Positions 11,580 through 24,547 of a stretch of DNA of 64,000 nucleotides are shown one piece after another. Each line of letters starts with the position of its first letter. Position 1 is the first letter of the stretch. Under the pieces are notes generated by a model that was not told where the DNA came from, did not search any database, and saw only the letters and a list, made by a program, of their open reading frames with translations. A program made the translations under genes and the position numbers. The DNA is from Piezodorus guildinii (lineage: Eukaryota > Arthropoda > Insecta > Hemiptera > Pentatomidae), in the NCBI GenBank assembly GCA_023052935.1, contig CM041292.1, positions 134,740,951-134,804,950 of the forward strand, in the 5' to 3' direction.

Positions 11580-14080
11580 TAAATAATTATTGTTAGCCAT
11601 ATGGACATTGGTTCATAATAATAATAATACAAATAATCCTCGAATGTCTTAACAAAAATTAATAAAAGAAATTCATATAGGTTATTTCATTTATAATTAT
11701 TCCATTAAATATATTAAATTACGTTATTTTCAGGCACACTGGAATATTGTTTCAGCCTATTTATATTCTATAACGCACAAGGGTAATTGAAATGTAAACC
11801 AACCAAAGATTGGTTGACTAAATATTCAGCAATAATGCACATGAGAAGTGTTGATAAAGAAGAGAAGACAAAAAATTAAAAACATTTAATTACTTTATCA
11901 TTTTATTTTTATTTATAGCCATAATTAACTTAAATAGGTAAATCGAAATAAATATCAAATGCGCATTTGTAAATCCTCTAATCCCATTAATACTAAGATA
12001 TTAAGAAAATATTGAATAATTGCAAATAAAAAAATCAAACTTAAGCATATAAACATACAAATAAATCCGATATAATTTTTTAGTACTTTGCGTTAAAAAA
12101 TATATATATGTATGTATGTTATATGTGTATTATATATGTGATGTTAGTGTGTGTGTGTGTGTTGTGTGTGTGTATATAGATATATTTCTTTTTTCAACGA
12201 AAATAAGTAAATTAAATCTTAAAATCTTTAATGAATTCACTTAATAAGTATAAGTTTGTTAAAAGGCTTTGGATAATATAAAACTTGATTTTGCCATAGT
12301 CAATTCAGGCTGACTATCATTTCTTCAGTTTGCAAAGTTTTCACACTAAATGCCAGTTTTTTAAATTAAAGAAAAAAAACATGTATGTATTTCGACGTAT
12401 AATTATGTTTATTGTGGTATTAACAACATCTACAGGCGCGTTTCTGATACTATCTAGTGATTCACAGAAAGATTTTTTTTTTTTTTTTTTTTAGACGGGA
12501 CGCAGCAATTAATGATTACTTGAATAATTGAGAGGCTTCCTTCACCGATGCGCTTTTAAAATTATATAGTAGTAAGTAAAAAAAAGTAGTATGATTGCTA
12601 GTAAAATACTTATTCTATCGTATGCTTCGCATGGGAAAGGGATTAGTTTGTTCAGTTTTGATAGAAATTGTTTTAAATTTCGAGTCAAATTTATCTATAG
12701 AAATTAAAAAAAAAAATTTGTTGTTACTTCTTTTGTAACTTTGATTTTTTATACATTTTTTTTAAATTAACTTAAAAAACATTATCTAACCCTAATTAGT
12801 AAAAACAAATTACTATAATAAGGAAATATTACATATTATCATTTTCCAATAAAAGAAAAAAAGATAATTTAATTTAGATTCTCAATAACAGCCCTGATGT
12901 CTAAAATTTTACTCCAATAGAAAATAGAATTGAAAAAAAATTAAGTACCTATCAGTGTGTTTTGTTTGTAAAAATGAAATTGTCCGATTAGGGAAGTGGA
13001 TTTTTAACGTTTTTTTGTTTGAAATTTTGGACGCTAACCTCTCAATCGTATTTATTTCAAAAGCTAATGTAAAATCTTTGTAAAGCAAATGTAAACTACT
13101 TCAAATTGTATATGGAAAATCCAACACAGCCGATCCTACTGTAGTCTAGTAACAAAAAAATAAATGGGTGTTTGATAGTGAAGTATAAAAATTAAGATCT
13201 ATTTTTTAGAAAGTACATACTTGATCAATCAAAAAGTCAATTACTCGACTGGGTAAAAATGTTAATGAAAGAGGACTATGAGGAGAGAATGCAGAGGCGG
13301 CAAACACTTTCTTAAAGATAATGAAGCAAGCTAAACTATTAATCTTGGCTCACACCCTGGCTCGCTCCCATCGCATGGCTATAGACAATCCTTCAACTCT
13401 CCCTCACATATCACCGTCCCAAACAGCTCTTAATCCCGCTTATACACACTTTGGCTAGATTTATCGTACGAACATTTTTTTCTAACCCTTTCTCCTTTAT
13501 TACAAAAAGATGTATTTTGTTCCCCTCAAGTGGCTTTTGCGCTATTTCAACGGAAGCCATGCCAACATATTTCTACAGGATATAAATATATTTTAGTAAA
13601 TCAGCCCCATAAAATATAATAACACTGTGACATTCAAAATAACTGTTTAATATTTTCACCCCGAAGATTAGTTAACAGAGAAAAAACAATTATCGACAAC
13701 TGACAATGAGTTAAAATGAAAATCATTGCGCGTCTAGACTTGACAGAATTTGCAAATCCTCTTCAGTTTTACAGAATCAAAGACTTGAAGATACATCAAG
13801 CCGTCTCTATACTGTATAATATAAACCAAAAAAAGATTTTCTGGTTGATTGTCTTTTTTGACCACTACATGTATTTCGATAGTATATGTTATTTAGATTC
13901 ATTGTATTAATGCAAATAATTAACCGATTTTGCACTTCAATTAAACCGATTGAATATCAAGCAAACAATATCGGCCAATATAACAAGGAATATCGGCAAA
14001 CCGAATGTGATGTAAAAGGAAAAATCACAATATGTTTAACCTACCTTTAATTACTAAAAGTAAAGTTTATTCCACACGTA
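11580..14080. other. AT-rich DNA without recognised genes
   Basis: Includes the microsatellite listed separately, a T-tract at about 12473-12492, and a mildly GC-richer stretch at 13290-13450 with no motif. The frame at 13716-13910 has no family resemblance and I do not support it. Confidence 0.5.
12101..12183. repeat. TA/TG microsatellite
   Basis: Interrupted runs of TA, TATG and TG dinucleotides. Confidence 0.9.
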
Positions 14081-14282
14081 ATTAGTCTTTAGTAACATCA
14101 TATCTCCAGTTATTGACAATCCTCCAATTATTGAAGATAAAAGAGCATCTGATGAAGTGTATTGTGTTCAATGAATAGCGTGGACAGTGCTGTTTCTCGG
14201 TCATCGGTTGTGTACGGAGGAGATTTGGTTTACAGAGATTCCCATGACCACGGATAATATATTTAGGTACAGGAGACACAAA

Positions 14283-15114
14283 TTATCACAGACTGACGCA
14301 ACATCTAGCGTTTGCAGATGATCTAGTGATAACCGGGAGAAAACCAGTGCTTTACTTGGAGCTTTCGAGGAGTGCGAAGTGGCTGCGAGGAGAACAGGAC
14401 TGATCATAAATACGGAAAAAACTAAGTATATGAGGACCAGCAGGGAAGAAGGAGGAAACAGGTATATCGAGGGGGCTGGATATAGGTTCGAAAGAGTACC
14501 ACATTTAAGTATCTAGGCACTGTTATCACTGAGAATAATAAGATTAGAGACGAAATTAAAGCAAGGATAACAGCTGGCAATAGATGCTATTGGTCTCTTA
14601 TGAAAATATTTTAGAACAGGAATATATCCAGAGAACTGAAGATAAGACTATATTGTACTGTCCTTCAGCCAGTGGTCATATACGGAAGCGAGTCCTGGAC
14701 ATTAAAACGCAACGATGAAAGACTACTAAACATGTGGGAAAGGAAAATTCTCAGAAAAATCTTTGGTCCTACAAAAGAAGGAGATCGTTGGCGAATAAAG
14801 ACGAATGACGAAATTAGAAATCTGTATCAGACACCTAATATAGTTTCCAAGATCAAGAGTGCCAGAATAAGATGGCTGGGGCATGTACAGAGAATGGAAA
14901 GTGGGAGGCTGCCTAAAATGATGATGGAGGGACACCCTGGTGGAAGGAGGAGCAGGGACAGACCTAGACTCCGTTGGCTGCAGGACGTAGAGGAGTACCT
15001 TCGGTCGTTGGGTGTCAGCGGATGGAGAAGGGCAGCCGAAGACAGGTCAGAATGGAGGAGGATCGTTGAGGAGGCCAAGGTCCTACAAGGACCATAGTGC
15101 CGATAGATAGATAG
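14283..15114 (+). mobile_element. 5'-truncated RTE-clade LINE with 14-bp target-site duplication
   Basis: The first preserved part encodes LAFADDLVITGR (RT motif with FADD) near 14305-14340, then KYLGTVITENNKI, two small frame breaks, and an intact 141-codon tail. It ends in GATA repeats at 15101-15114. The 14-base sequence ACAGGAGACACAAA occurs immediately before (14269-14282) and after (15115-15128), which fixes both ends. The insertion therefore arrived already 5'-truncated inside the RT domain and cannot move itself. RTE-clade assignment rests on YGSESWTL and the Arg/Trp-rich C-terminus. Confidence 0.88.
14672..15097 (+). CDS. RTE-type reverse transcriptase C-terminus (partial)
   Basis: Open for 141 codons, but only the tail of a longer polyprotein. 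It begins within IYGSESWTLKRNDERLL, continues through WERKILRKIFGP, then IRWLGHVQRM and the basic GGRRSRDRPRLRW, and ends with the usual W-R-x-x-V-E-E-A-K terminus and a TAG. The ATG at the start is an internal Met, not a true initiation site. Upstream codons in the same element are broken by a stop near 14612. The frame shows decent preservation, suggesting moderate age. Confidence 0.8.
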   Translation: MVIYGSESWTLKRNDERLLNMWERKILRKIFGPTKEGDRWRIKTNDEIRNLYQTPNIVSKIKSARIRWLGHVQRMESGRLPKMMMEGHPGGRRSRDRPRLRWLQDVEEYLRSLGVSGWRRAAEDRSEWRRIVEEAKVLQGP

Positions 15115-15189
15115 ACAGGAGACACAAAGAGCGTGGCAATGGGTCACCCTATTCCAACTCCTAGAGGGCCAATTGTATTCCATGCTCCT

Positions 15190-16160
15190 GCGACGTTGCC
15201 TAAGTCAATATGCGTATTAAATTGATGATAATATCAATATGATGTCTAGTTTAAGACATATTTCTAACAAGATTCAGTTAATTGATAAAATAAAATGCGT
15301 CAGAACTTTTTAAAAATGATAGAGGCTAATAAACAAACACGAAAATGATTTGCAGCTATAATTAAATCGGTGAAGTAAAGGAGAAAACAAGAAAAGAAAC
15401 TACAGAAGTTTGGAACCGAAATCTGCTGAAAGACAATCAAGATAACATACTTGAATAAATAAGAAACGACCACTACATTATGTCCTGGAACTTCGTCTCA
15501 AGTCAATGAAGAGAACTTAGAATTTTTAAAGGACTGAAGATCGGACACAAGAGACTCACACATAGTGATTGTGTTGGAAGGCACAACTTTACCAATAAAT
15601 GAATAGATATGATTGCAATCAGTACGAACGAGTAAGCAGAAGCAATGCAATCGATGGGATTGAATTTCCAAAACTAATAGGAAATGATACAAAATTCAAA
15701 ATAACGTAAACTTGATAAAATATATACAATTATTTAAACCTTTATGATATATCCTAACAGTGCCTTTAACCTAACGTTATGCGAAATCATATATCTAGCT
15801 AAATTTTATTCAGCTATGTTAATTTGTCCAGCCTTTAAATGTACAGAGATACAGCAAAAAGAGAACATTAATGAAATTTCAAGCAGTACATGATATTAAA
15901 AAGGAATTTAAAAAAAAAATTGATGGATATGGCAAACAAATTAGTGTAGGATACGTTGATCCATCTAGGAGTGGGGAGAATGTTAGCATATCACCTCTCT
16001 TCCAATCCAGTAGCCATGGCTTCGCTAATAATTTCCATAGTCGCTGATCATAATCCCATGATAAAATTTAAAAAAAATATCTGTCAGATAAATACAGCCA
16101 AAGGTTAGACTCGAAAACTGCATATCAGCAGCACAATCCAAACAATAATAGATAGTTTTT
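15190..16160. other. AT-rich DNA, nothing recognised
   Basis: Short frames only. A GC-richer patch at 15960-16060 has no motif. Confidence 0.5.
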
Positions 16161-16169
16161 CGAATAGAG

Positions 16170-16480
16170 CTTTCTTTAATTTGCTGTCAGCAATTTGGGT
16201 GGTTGAAGAAGGCTACTTAACGGCTAGTATGTCGCTTAGGTGTATACCATCGGAATGTTAGTTAACTAAGGGCTCTATCACTAGACACATCTCAAAGCGT
16301 TTGTCGTCCCGCCGGCGGCGTTAGGGTAACCACACGGTACTACAAGCCTCAGCTAAACACACCCTATCATCCTCGGCTCGTTACGCGAGGCCCAGTGTTT
16401 GCTCAACAGGGGGTTATTAGCCAACCGTCTTCTGACGAGGTCTTGTCCATGTCTGCCTGTTTTTCTCTTCCCGCTGTGGA
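16170..16480. other. GC-rich island of unknown nature
   Basis: Contains 'CCCGCCGGCGGCG' near 16308 and mixed sequence without a usable frame. I considered ribosomal RNA and could not match it to any conserved core I know. It could be the 5' region of an unrecognised retroelement or a conserved non-coding element. Confidence 0.3.
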
Positions 16481-16954
16481 AATACCGTTTCAATTTATTT
16501 TTTTCTCAACTCCGTTTTCTAGTATATTAATTTAAAAAATTCTCTGCTAACAACTGGCTACCGTACATTTGCATTTTTTCTTCAGTCAGGATTGCCTTGA
16601 TTGATGGAGCATCCGTCCAATCGTTTAGGAACCTTATTCACATCCATTACTCGCCTTCATTTCTTTTCCATCTCTCTGCCACGATCCCTAATCACAACTG
16701 TATTACATCTCTTCCAGAAGGGAGAGTGATAAACGATGCGTATGACTGAAATGTATAGCTCCCTGTAATTGTTATGAAATATGAACTGGGTTATTACTTT
16801 TAATGATTTTGACCTAATAATATTAGTGACATAATAAATCGTGTCTTGATATTATAAATTAAATTAGTAATTTATAGAGAAATGTAGCTGTAATTTTTTA
16901 TTTTTTATTTAAGAATAATTGCTAAAAATATTTTCTTTTTTTATAGTTACTACA

Positions 16955-17022
16955 ATTATATTTAAAAGGTATATTAAATATATTAAAAGGTATATTAAAT
17001 AAAAGGTATATTAAAAGGTATA
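16955..17022. repeat. short tandem repeat of TTAAAAGGTATA units
   Basis: Four to five imperfect copies of a roughly 12- to 17-base unit containing AAAAGGTATATTAAA. Confidence 0.8.
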
Positions 17023-17227
17023 GTGAGAGAAAGTTTCTACTTTTAAGTACTACGGAAGTTTCAAATTATATATGAATACATATATTTTTTATAAATATAA
17101 TTTAATTTTCGACCAACTTATACCCCCTCTCCCCTAATGATTATTAATCTGCTTTCTCCCACCCCTTCGCGAAAATCCATGTATTTAATGTTAAAAAAAA
17201 ACAATTTACCATACCAAAAAAACATAA

Positions 17228-17735
17228 TATACGAGGCATGTTTTTTAAGTAAGTACCGTTTTGGAATTAAAAAAAGACGTGCTATACTTTTCGTATAAGA
17301 TATCGCTATAATTTTATTTTTACATGATAAAATGCCTGTACCTTAATCTACTATTCTACATAATTTCCATGAATTTTGAGGCACTTGTCATAACGCGGCA
17401 CCAGTTTTTGAATACCCTCCTCAAAAAATTATGCCGCCTGACTTCTTAACCACTGCATCACAAATGTTTTGACTACGTTATCGTCTTGCTGACGCCGACC
17501 GCCCAGGTGTTTCTTCAAGTGCAGGAACAAATGGTAGCATTGATTGTCTCATTACGAGGCAGAAACTCCACTAGCAATACTCCTTTTCTGTCCCAAAAAA
17601 CTGTGCACATGATTTTCCGGACAGAAATTGTTTGCTTAAACTTCATCTAGGGTGATGATGAATGTAGCCATTCCATGGATTGTTGTTTTGATTCTGGTGT
17701 GACGTAGGCCACCCATGGTTCGTCAACGTCGTTTA
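17228..17735 (-). pseudogene. mariner transposase remnant with internal deletion
   Basis: Minus-strand reading gives DEPWVAYVTPESKQQSMEW (first catalytic Asp region) from about 17727. It continues with KFKQTISVRKIMCTVFWDRK, GVLLVEFLPRNETINA, then HLKKHLGGRRQQDDNVVKT, WLRSQAA, a stop, and FFEEGIQKLVPRYDKCLK. Between NETINA and HLKKHLGG about 80-90 residues of a normal mariner are absent, including the second and third catalytic Asp positions, so it is inactive. The outer end near 17232 (ACGAGGCATGTTTTTTAAGT) looks like a mariner terminal repeat next to a TA. Cut-and-paste DNA transposon, Tc1/mariner superfamily. Confidence 0.88.
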
Positions 17736-17737
17736 AC

Positions 17738-17860
17738 AAGTCAGGCGGCAAAGTTTTTTGAGGAGGGTATTCAAAAACTGGTGCCGCGTTATGACAAGTG
17801 CCTCAAATATCATGGAAATTATGTAGAAAAGTAGATTAAGGTACAGGCTTTCATCTAAAA
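17738..17860 (+). pseudogene. second mariner C-terminus, head to head with the first
   Basis: Plus-strand frame SQAAKFFEEGIQKLVPRYDK then CLKYHGNYVEK and stop: the last 31 or so codons of a mariner transposase. It is an inverted, slightly diverged copy of 17345-17445, but lacks the in-frame stop seen there (AAK against AA-stop). It runs into an AT microsatellite at 17866-17922, and the outer terminal repeat is not visible. Confidence 0.85.
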
Positions 17861-17863
17861 ATC

Positions 17864-17865
<2 letters not shown>

Positions 17866-17919
<54 letters not shown>

Positions 17920-17922
17920 ATA
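17866..17922. repeat. AT microsatellite
   Basis: About 28 AT units with one interruption. Confidence 0.95.
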
Positions 17923-19984
17923 TTTTTTTTTAAAACTTTATTACTATGTTTCTCAAATCACATAAATATTAGAAAAATATTTTTAAAACAAAAGAATTCA
18001 AATCGATTTCTTACATTGAAAACCCTATGTTATTTATATTTATTCAGAGTTATTTTCCCCTAAATCAGGTTTACACCAGACGCCATTCAATTATAGCGGG
18101 ATAACAACCGCGCATAAAAAATCTTAAAAACAGTTAACTCAAATAAATACTAAAATTTATGAATTAATTACATATCTATTTTAATTCTGAATCGAAAAGG
18201 TATACTAATAACTTAGACAGCTCATTATCGGATACGACGCCAGGACGTAAGTGGAAAGAAGAACATAAAAAACCAAAAGGGGCAAGAGAATAGGATGGAC
18301 TGGCTCAAATCTACCCATTTCTATGCGCCTGGGCTCCACGCCAGTATGACATATGTGGAACCCCCGTGGCTCCAGCTTTAAATATTTGATATTGAGGTCT
18401 CAGCTTCAACCACTGTTATATTCAAATAAGATTCAAGTCTCAGGAGGTCATAAAAAAAACGAATATATACAAGAATTTTTTATTTTTCAATTTTTCGAGG
18501 TTCGATTATCCAAAATTATTCAACAAAACATGAATCCATCAAATTTAAATAAATTCATACAATTATAACCGTGAGTATATTTTTTACCTTTTGTTTTTTT
18601 TTTTCTATATCTTCGAATTTCAAATGAATGTTCAGGTAGTCGGTTTTCAAAAGTAACTTATGGCAGAATAAAATATGACTACTTGGTTATATAATACACA
18701 AAGTTCAGAATTTAAGAAAAAAAGATAATCCAATCTTTAATAACTTTAAAAAATATTAATGTGATTTAGTAAAACATTTTTATACAAGAGAAATAATTAA
18801 ATTTCAAGGATAAACGTTTAAATATTATTTTTTTTCCTATACGTGAGGGGTTGCTAATCAGTGAACCATCGAAACCGTACTAAAATACATATACGTTTAA
18901 AAAATATCTCCATTCTATTCCCATAAAAAATGATAATTTTATCCCCTTTTAATAATTTAAAAAGAAAAAACAAAATAACTTTCTCAAGTACTAATTCGAC
19001 AGGTCAATTTAAAATTAAGCAGTAAATGTGAATACATTATCAATATTTTTTCTGTTTTAATAAAATTATATTCCAATGTAGCACATAAAATATTAAATAC
19101 ACATAAAATATACTATTATAAAAACATGAATATTTTTAAAGTGTATTTTTATTATTTCCTCATAATAAAGGGACTTTTTCGTAATTCAGTTGTTCTTTTT
19201 AGAAGATACATGAATATTTGGACACTGAATCGAAATTCCTTCATCATTTCATAAAATCAAAAAATACCATGTACTAGTTACTACAACTCGACATTATAAG
19301 ATAATTCGATTATATCTTGTTCGTTTGACTTCTTCCTCTGCTGTTTTCATAATAGATCTTTGTATTTCATTTTACAGATTAGCTTTAAGTAGATAAATTA
19401 ATAAGAAATTCGAAAACTTTACATGATTCTTGTAATATTTGTAGAGAGTATACACGATGATTCAGTATAAACTATAATAACGAAATTGAAATATCTGATA
19501 GTACGTCGCATTAACACACTATACAATTTAGACTTAATGCAACTCATTCCATAACAAGAACTATGTCTACATGAAAAGATAATCTGTAAAATCGCCTAGC
19601 TGAATTTATTTCAAATTACTTGCCCACCACAAAAGGTCAACAGTTGAGTCATAGTTAACGACATGGGCAAACCATATTGCACCTAATTTTTAATGTTTGA
19701 AAGGTTACATGTATCCGGCCATAGATGGTTGCTAAACATCACTTCTACGTTGTGCAATACCAAGATGTTTACAAAACGAATCTCCTGTAATGTCTACATA
19801 GATTTAGTCAATGGAGCCTATGCTTTAAACCCATTAAAAATACGATACACTATTCGATTGTAACGAAACCATATAAAATAAATAGGAAGTAAATTTGTCA
19901 TTAATGAAAAAGAGCTGAACCAAGGATCTCTAAGAATAAATTTTACATTTTATTCATATCATTTTTACTAATTGTTATTATTAT
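17923..19984. other. AT-rich DNA, nothing recognised
   Basis: Low-complexity frames only. A small GC-richer patch at 18210-18370 contains no motif I know. Confidence 0.5.
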
Positions 19985-20592
19985 ATTCAAGTATTTAGGT
20001 TCAATGATAACAAGAAAAAATGAAATCCAGGAAGAAATAAAGTCCCGGTTAAAGGTGGGAAAATGGGTGTTATTATTCAGTTGCTAAATTACTTAGCTCG
20101 CGGCTTCTGTCTAAAAACTTAAAGGTTAGAATTTATAAAACTATTATTCTTCCAACGGTTCTTTACGGATGCGAAACGTGGCCGCTTACTTTGAAGGATG
20201 AACAACTGCTTAAGGTTTTCGAGAATAAGGTACTGCGTAAAATATTTGGTCCGAAGAGAGATGAGGCCTACTGGGGAGTTTAGAAGGTTGCACAACGCGG
20301 AATTGCGGAGTTTGTACCCTGTGAATATAATTGAGTTGATAGCATCCGGAGACTCAAATGGGCGCATAAAGTTGTTGGGCTTAGTGAGGAACGGATTCCG
20401 AGAAAGTTGGTATTCGCTGAACCGACTGGTAGGCGTCCGAAAGGTAGGCCGAAGCGTCGATGGGAGGATTGCATTAAGGCTGATCTCGGGGGCTTGGGCT
20501 TGACCGGTGAACATTGGACGAGTCTGTGCAGGCGAAGTTTGGTGGTATCGGCATCGAACCTTCGGGTTCGGTAAGCCTATTATTATTATATT
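19985..20592 (+). pseudogene. 5'-truncated RTE-clade LINE, second family
   Basis: The reading starts at FKYLGSMITRKNEIQEEI (about 19989), continues VRIYKTIILPTVLYGCETW, LKDEQLLKVFENKVLRKIFG, then PKRDEAYWG and a stop. After a frame change it gives RLKWAHKVVGLSEERIPRKL and TGRRPKGRPKRRWEDCIK with a TTA-repeat tail near 20578-20592. The order of motifs is that of the C-terminal third of an RTE-type ORF2, but the sequence differs from the copy at 14283-15114, so these are two lineages. It is inactive because of stops and truncation. The fragment at 5745-5935 belongs to the same family. Confidence 0.85.
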
Positions 20593-20599
20593 TTTTTTT

Positions 20600-22010
20600 A
20601 CATGGAACGTTTTATAAAACGTAGTTTTCACAATATTATTATTTTCTTAATCTCAATATGTAATGAAAGAAATCATAATTACAAGATTCATTCAACTTTA
20701 AACATTATGTAATTCATTAACGAGTATTTTTTCACAACTGACAACAAAAAACCAAAAAAATCTTATCGAACCAAAAGTTCCTTTGGATGTACTTTAGTCT
20801 ACTGATGTTTATTAAATCTTAAATTGAAAGAAGTAAACGACTACTAGGACGAAATACATACAGTATCATAAATTATAGACACATATTCTTTAGTTACAAT
20901 TAGATCGTAGTTTAAAATTTAAATAATAACAAATAGTAAGACTAAGCCAAAAAGAAAGTTTTATACCGTAAAAACAATCATTGCTTGCAGAACATAAAGT
21001 TAAAACCGACAAATTAGACGTAAAATGATATTTCCTTTTATGCCTCGGTTAACAGTAAGACGTTTGCACTGATAACCTTACTAGTACTCTTTCATAATAT
21101 GTCAAACATATTTAAAGGCTCATTTCAATCGATGTAAATCTAAAAATTATATGTTAAACATTATATTGTTAACATATTAAAATTGTTCTTGATGAGTTAA
21201 CTGCAGCTATTTAACTACTCTTGATATTCATCTATTATATTTTAATGTCTAATTTAATTGTTTATTTGTAGATTATATATTTTAATATTTTCCAGTCCTT
21301 ATAGGTCTTTCGCCAGTTCATATGTATTTTAAATTCTGCAATAAAAGTTGGTTATTTTCAGGAATTTTAGAATATTTATAAGTATTTTAATTAATAAAAA
21401 TAGTAATAAAATTAAAATGTGTACCTAAGAAACTGATGGTAAGTAATTACATTAAACGATCAAACTAGAGTTACAATTAGAAGAATATTTCGAGGCCTTG
21501 TTGATTATTCGATTAATTAAGTTGATAGTGAGAGAGGCTGCCGCACTGATTAAAAATTGCATTCATCTAACGATCTAATCTGAAATTAAATCGACCGATG
21601 ACGAATGAGTTGGGTTTTAAACTTAAATTTCAAATAAAAAAATAAAAGAAAACGAACTGAATACATATATCAGAGGTGAATGGGCTAACCAGACGCCCGT
21701 CTAAATTGGTCAAAAAAAAGGATCTCGTCCAATTAGAAAAGGCCATTTCTACAGACAGCTTAATAGTTCTTCCTGTCCTTCCAGCGATGATGGGCTCGGA
21801 TTGTTTGGACTAGAGAATAATTGTCCACGGGACGCTGGAGGGGACGGCCACACGCGAACTGAGAAATCCGAGTATTTATTTAAAATGGATGAATGGTGTC
21901 GCATGAAGAAAGGATGATGAACGAGGATCCAACCACACTGACGAATGTTGTATTTATGCCCTTGTTTACATAATAATTAAGCTAATAGCCTTCAAATTAG
22001 AAACGCCGCC
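20600..22010. other. AT-rich DNA, nothing recognised
   Basis: No recognisable gene. A GC-richer stretch at about 21680-21920 ('GGGCTCGGATTG', 'GGACGCTGGAGGGGACGG') has no frame. Confidence 0.45.
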
Positions 22011-22019
22011 AAAAGATCA

Positions 22020-22440
22020 TCCACAATTAAAATAATAACTACTCTGTTCCCCCCATGAGCTATCATCCCCAGGGGCTGAGCCACGTTCGGGGGGAGAAAA
22101 AAAAATTGAAATAGATGCCGGAGTTTGAAAAGAGTCTTGTTAGTATTCCGGAGTAATTATAATTTGGCAGGAAACAGACTATCATTTCCTAGGGGGCGTG
22201 GAAGTACAGCGTGGAAAAAACCACCCACTACATTCGTTATGTCGGTAATAACATTCATTATTTCCAAACAGCACCCCATTTCCTTTAACTGAGCATCAGG
22301 AAAAATTGGATCGGATCATAATCGGAACTATCGCTATTTCAATCAAACGCCTCGGTAATAATTAATTACGCAAACAAACTTGTTGATGACGATCTCATCG
22401 CATGAGCGCTGTATGATGGAATCAGATAACTTCAACTAGC
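22020..22440. other. non-coding island with regulatory-like composition
   Basis: About 420 bp of balanced composition within AT-rich DNA. It holds homeodomain-type TAATTAATTA near 22357, 'CATTTCCT' near 22187, and many short A/T-G/C alternations, without a coding frame and without another copy in the window. This composition is common in insect enhancers, but that is only suggestive. Confidence 0.3.
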
Positions 22441-24199
22441 TGTTAGAAAATAACAACAATTAATATAACTGTCAAGTTTATATTTACAAACAAAGAACTA
22501 CGATCACAGAAGACTAAATAAGTTCGATTAATAATATGTTGTCTTATACAATATAATATTTATTTTTTGAGTACTGTTTTCAATAATAAACTTTCGCTAT
22601 AGAATAAATATACAACTAGGTTCGTAATTTTTTAGGTTTTAAATTCAAATAATAAAAATAAAACAAAAGTGCGTCATAATAATAAAATAACGTTTTCTCC
22701 GTTCGTGCTTTCCCCACAACTACCAGGATACTGTAGTTTATTCAACTTTATTTTGAGATTAATGGAAAAAAAAAATAAAAAGAATTTTTCCATTCATAAA
22801 GCATAAGGAAAAGTATAAAGTGTTTGAAATCATGACACCAAAGCCCTACAAGAAAAACTAAATACCAATAAAGAATCATAGCAATCACATTTAATTATAA
22901 TACGGACTTATTTTTATTTAAAAAAAGCAACATTGATAATTGAACTGTATAACTAAAAATTGTAAGTAATCTTCATTATACAATACTTTTTCCTCTTCGA
23001 ATTGTTAAATATTTACTAAAATCTCCGATAAATAAATAAAAATATTTTATCTGACTATTACTAATCAAGGAATCGCAGACAATTTTTTTCTATCATACCA
23101 ACGATATTAAAAAAGAAAAGTCTTAAACATTTTGCATTTTATGCGTGTAACGAACAGAGATGAATCAGAAGAAAGAATTAAATTAATTTTTTTATACAAA
23201 AATTAAACATAAATCTAAGACAAAGAAATATTTCTTAAAAACATTTTTTTCGACAAAAATCAAAGTATGATTTTAAGAACCTCATTCCATAGGTTAAGCA
23301 AAAGAGAGAACCTTCAGAAGACAGAAAAAATATGTTTCCCTAAAAGCAATCCATTGTTAAAGCCTCTTTTTTCTTTTTTTTTATACCAAAAATTGAAGTG
23401 CTGCTCAAAGGGGATTTACTGCATGCACGTGAACGAAATGGGAATTAGCAGAACATCACTAGAATTAGTTTTAACTGAGTGCAGTAAAATTCTTCAAATA
23501 TATTTAGAAACAAAAATTAATAACTAAAAATAAAATGATTTTAGTATATTATTAGCATCATGACTGAAATCCAACAAATATTATCTCCCTTTCATTATTT
23601 CATGCCGATTCAAAAAGAGGACCTTACAAACTTTAATTTAGGGTTAGTTAGAAATTTCATTTCTGCTTTTTGATTGTTTTTACCTAAATACTAAAAATAA
23701 AACTATTTAAATTATAAAATGATTTAATAAGTTCATATATACAGTTTCTCTAGTGGATTTACAGCTGACTTAACAGTAATTCAAATAGCTTTTTTTTTTT
23801 TTTTTCGATAGTATTTAACATTTATAATATATTTTTTTAAAGATTTGTAAATATTTCGGGGAAGGTTTATCATTACCTTCAAATAACCTCATTCCAATAT
23901 TCAGCCAAAGATGTTGCTCACTTTTTAAAGTCCATAACTTTAGAGTTTTTTTTGTTTTTTGTCCTTATCAAATAAGTCCACTAAACTTGAACGAAGGAAG
24001 GGAATAGTTAAAATCATATAGTTAAAATCAGAAAATCACAAAAACAAAAAAAAAACCTTAGATAATGGACAATAAAAAGTCCAAAACGGCAACAGTTGAA
24101 TATTGGAAGGAGGTATATATCTCATATGAAAGTACTGGTAAAAGTGACTGAAATATAGAGGAAAAAAACATTAAACATTTCATGGAAAGTAAACTGTTA
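22441..24199. other. AT-rich DNA, nothing recognised
   Basis: The 86-codon plus frame at 23267-23527 has no family resemblance and lies in ordinary AT-rich sequence, so I do not call it a gene. There is a T-tract at about 23790-23806. Confidence 0.5.
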
Positions 24200-24547
24200 A
24201 AAAAATAAAAAAAAAAAAAATACATCTACCTCTACAACCCATGAAGGGTCTTGGGCTCAGTACATATAGATATTCGTACTGTTTCTAGGCCAACACGTTC
24301 AATGAGGTGATTAGGCCTTAATCACAATCAGGCGCCAGGTTTTTTCATTAATTTGGGTACCCACTTTAAAGAGTTAAGGTCTGCCCAAATTAGGGAAACC
24401 CAAATTATGGAGACCCTCCTGTGAGTCTCCATACCCTAAGGTTGCTCTCCGGCTGATCTAACAGAATAAGTAATATTCTGTCATAGCCGGGATCCGAACC
24501 CATGACCCGGAGAACAGTAGACTAGCGCTTAATCACGTGCTCCAGAA
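24200..24547 (-). mobile_element. SINE family E, copy 2 (tRNA-derived, T-tailed)
   Basis: Sense strand is minus. The B box is GGTTCGGATCC, seen on the plus strand at about 24489-24499. It has the same body as copy 1 at 11174 but is about 60 bp longer, carrying extra blocks with 'GGAGACTC' and 'TTAGGCCTAATCACC'. The sense 3' end is a T-run, seen on the plus strand as an interrupted A-run at 24199-24220. A perfect 9-bp duplication AAACTGTTA flanks it at 24191-24199 and 24548-24556. Confidence 0.85.

Noticed and set aside
16170..16480. Ribosomal RNA fragment
   Set aside because: GC-rich and structured-looking, but I could not align it to any conserved rRNA core.
20175..20186. GAAACGTGG at the RTE fragment as a further hammerhead motif
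   Set aside because: It encodes CETWP of the RTE protein and has no CTGATGA or hairpin upstream.
20119..20631. 170-codon minus-strand frame as a gene
   Set aside because: It is antisense to an RTE fragment whose plus-strand motifs are clear.
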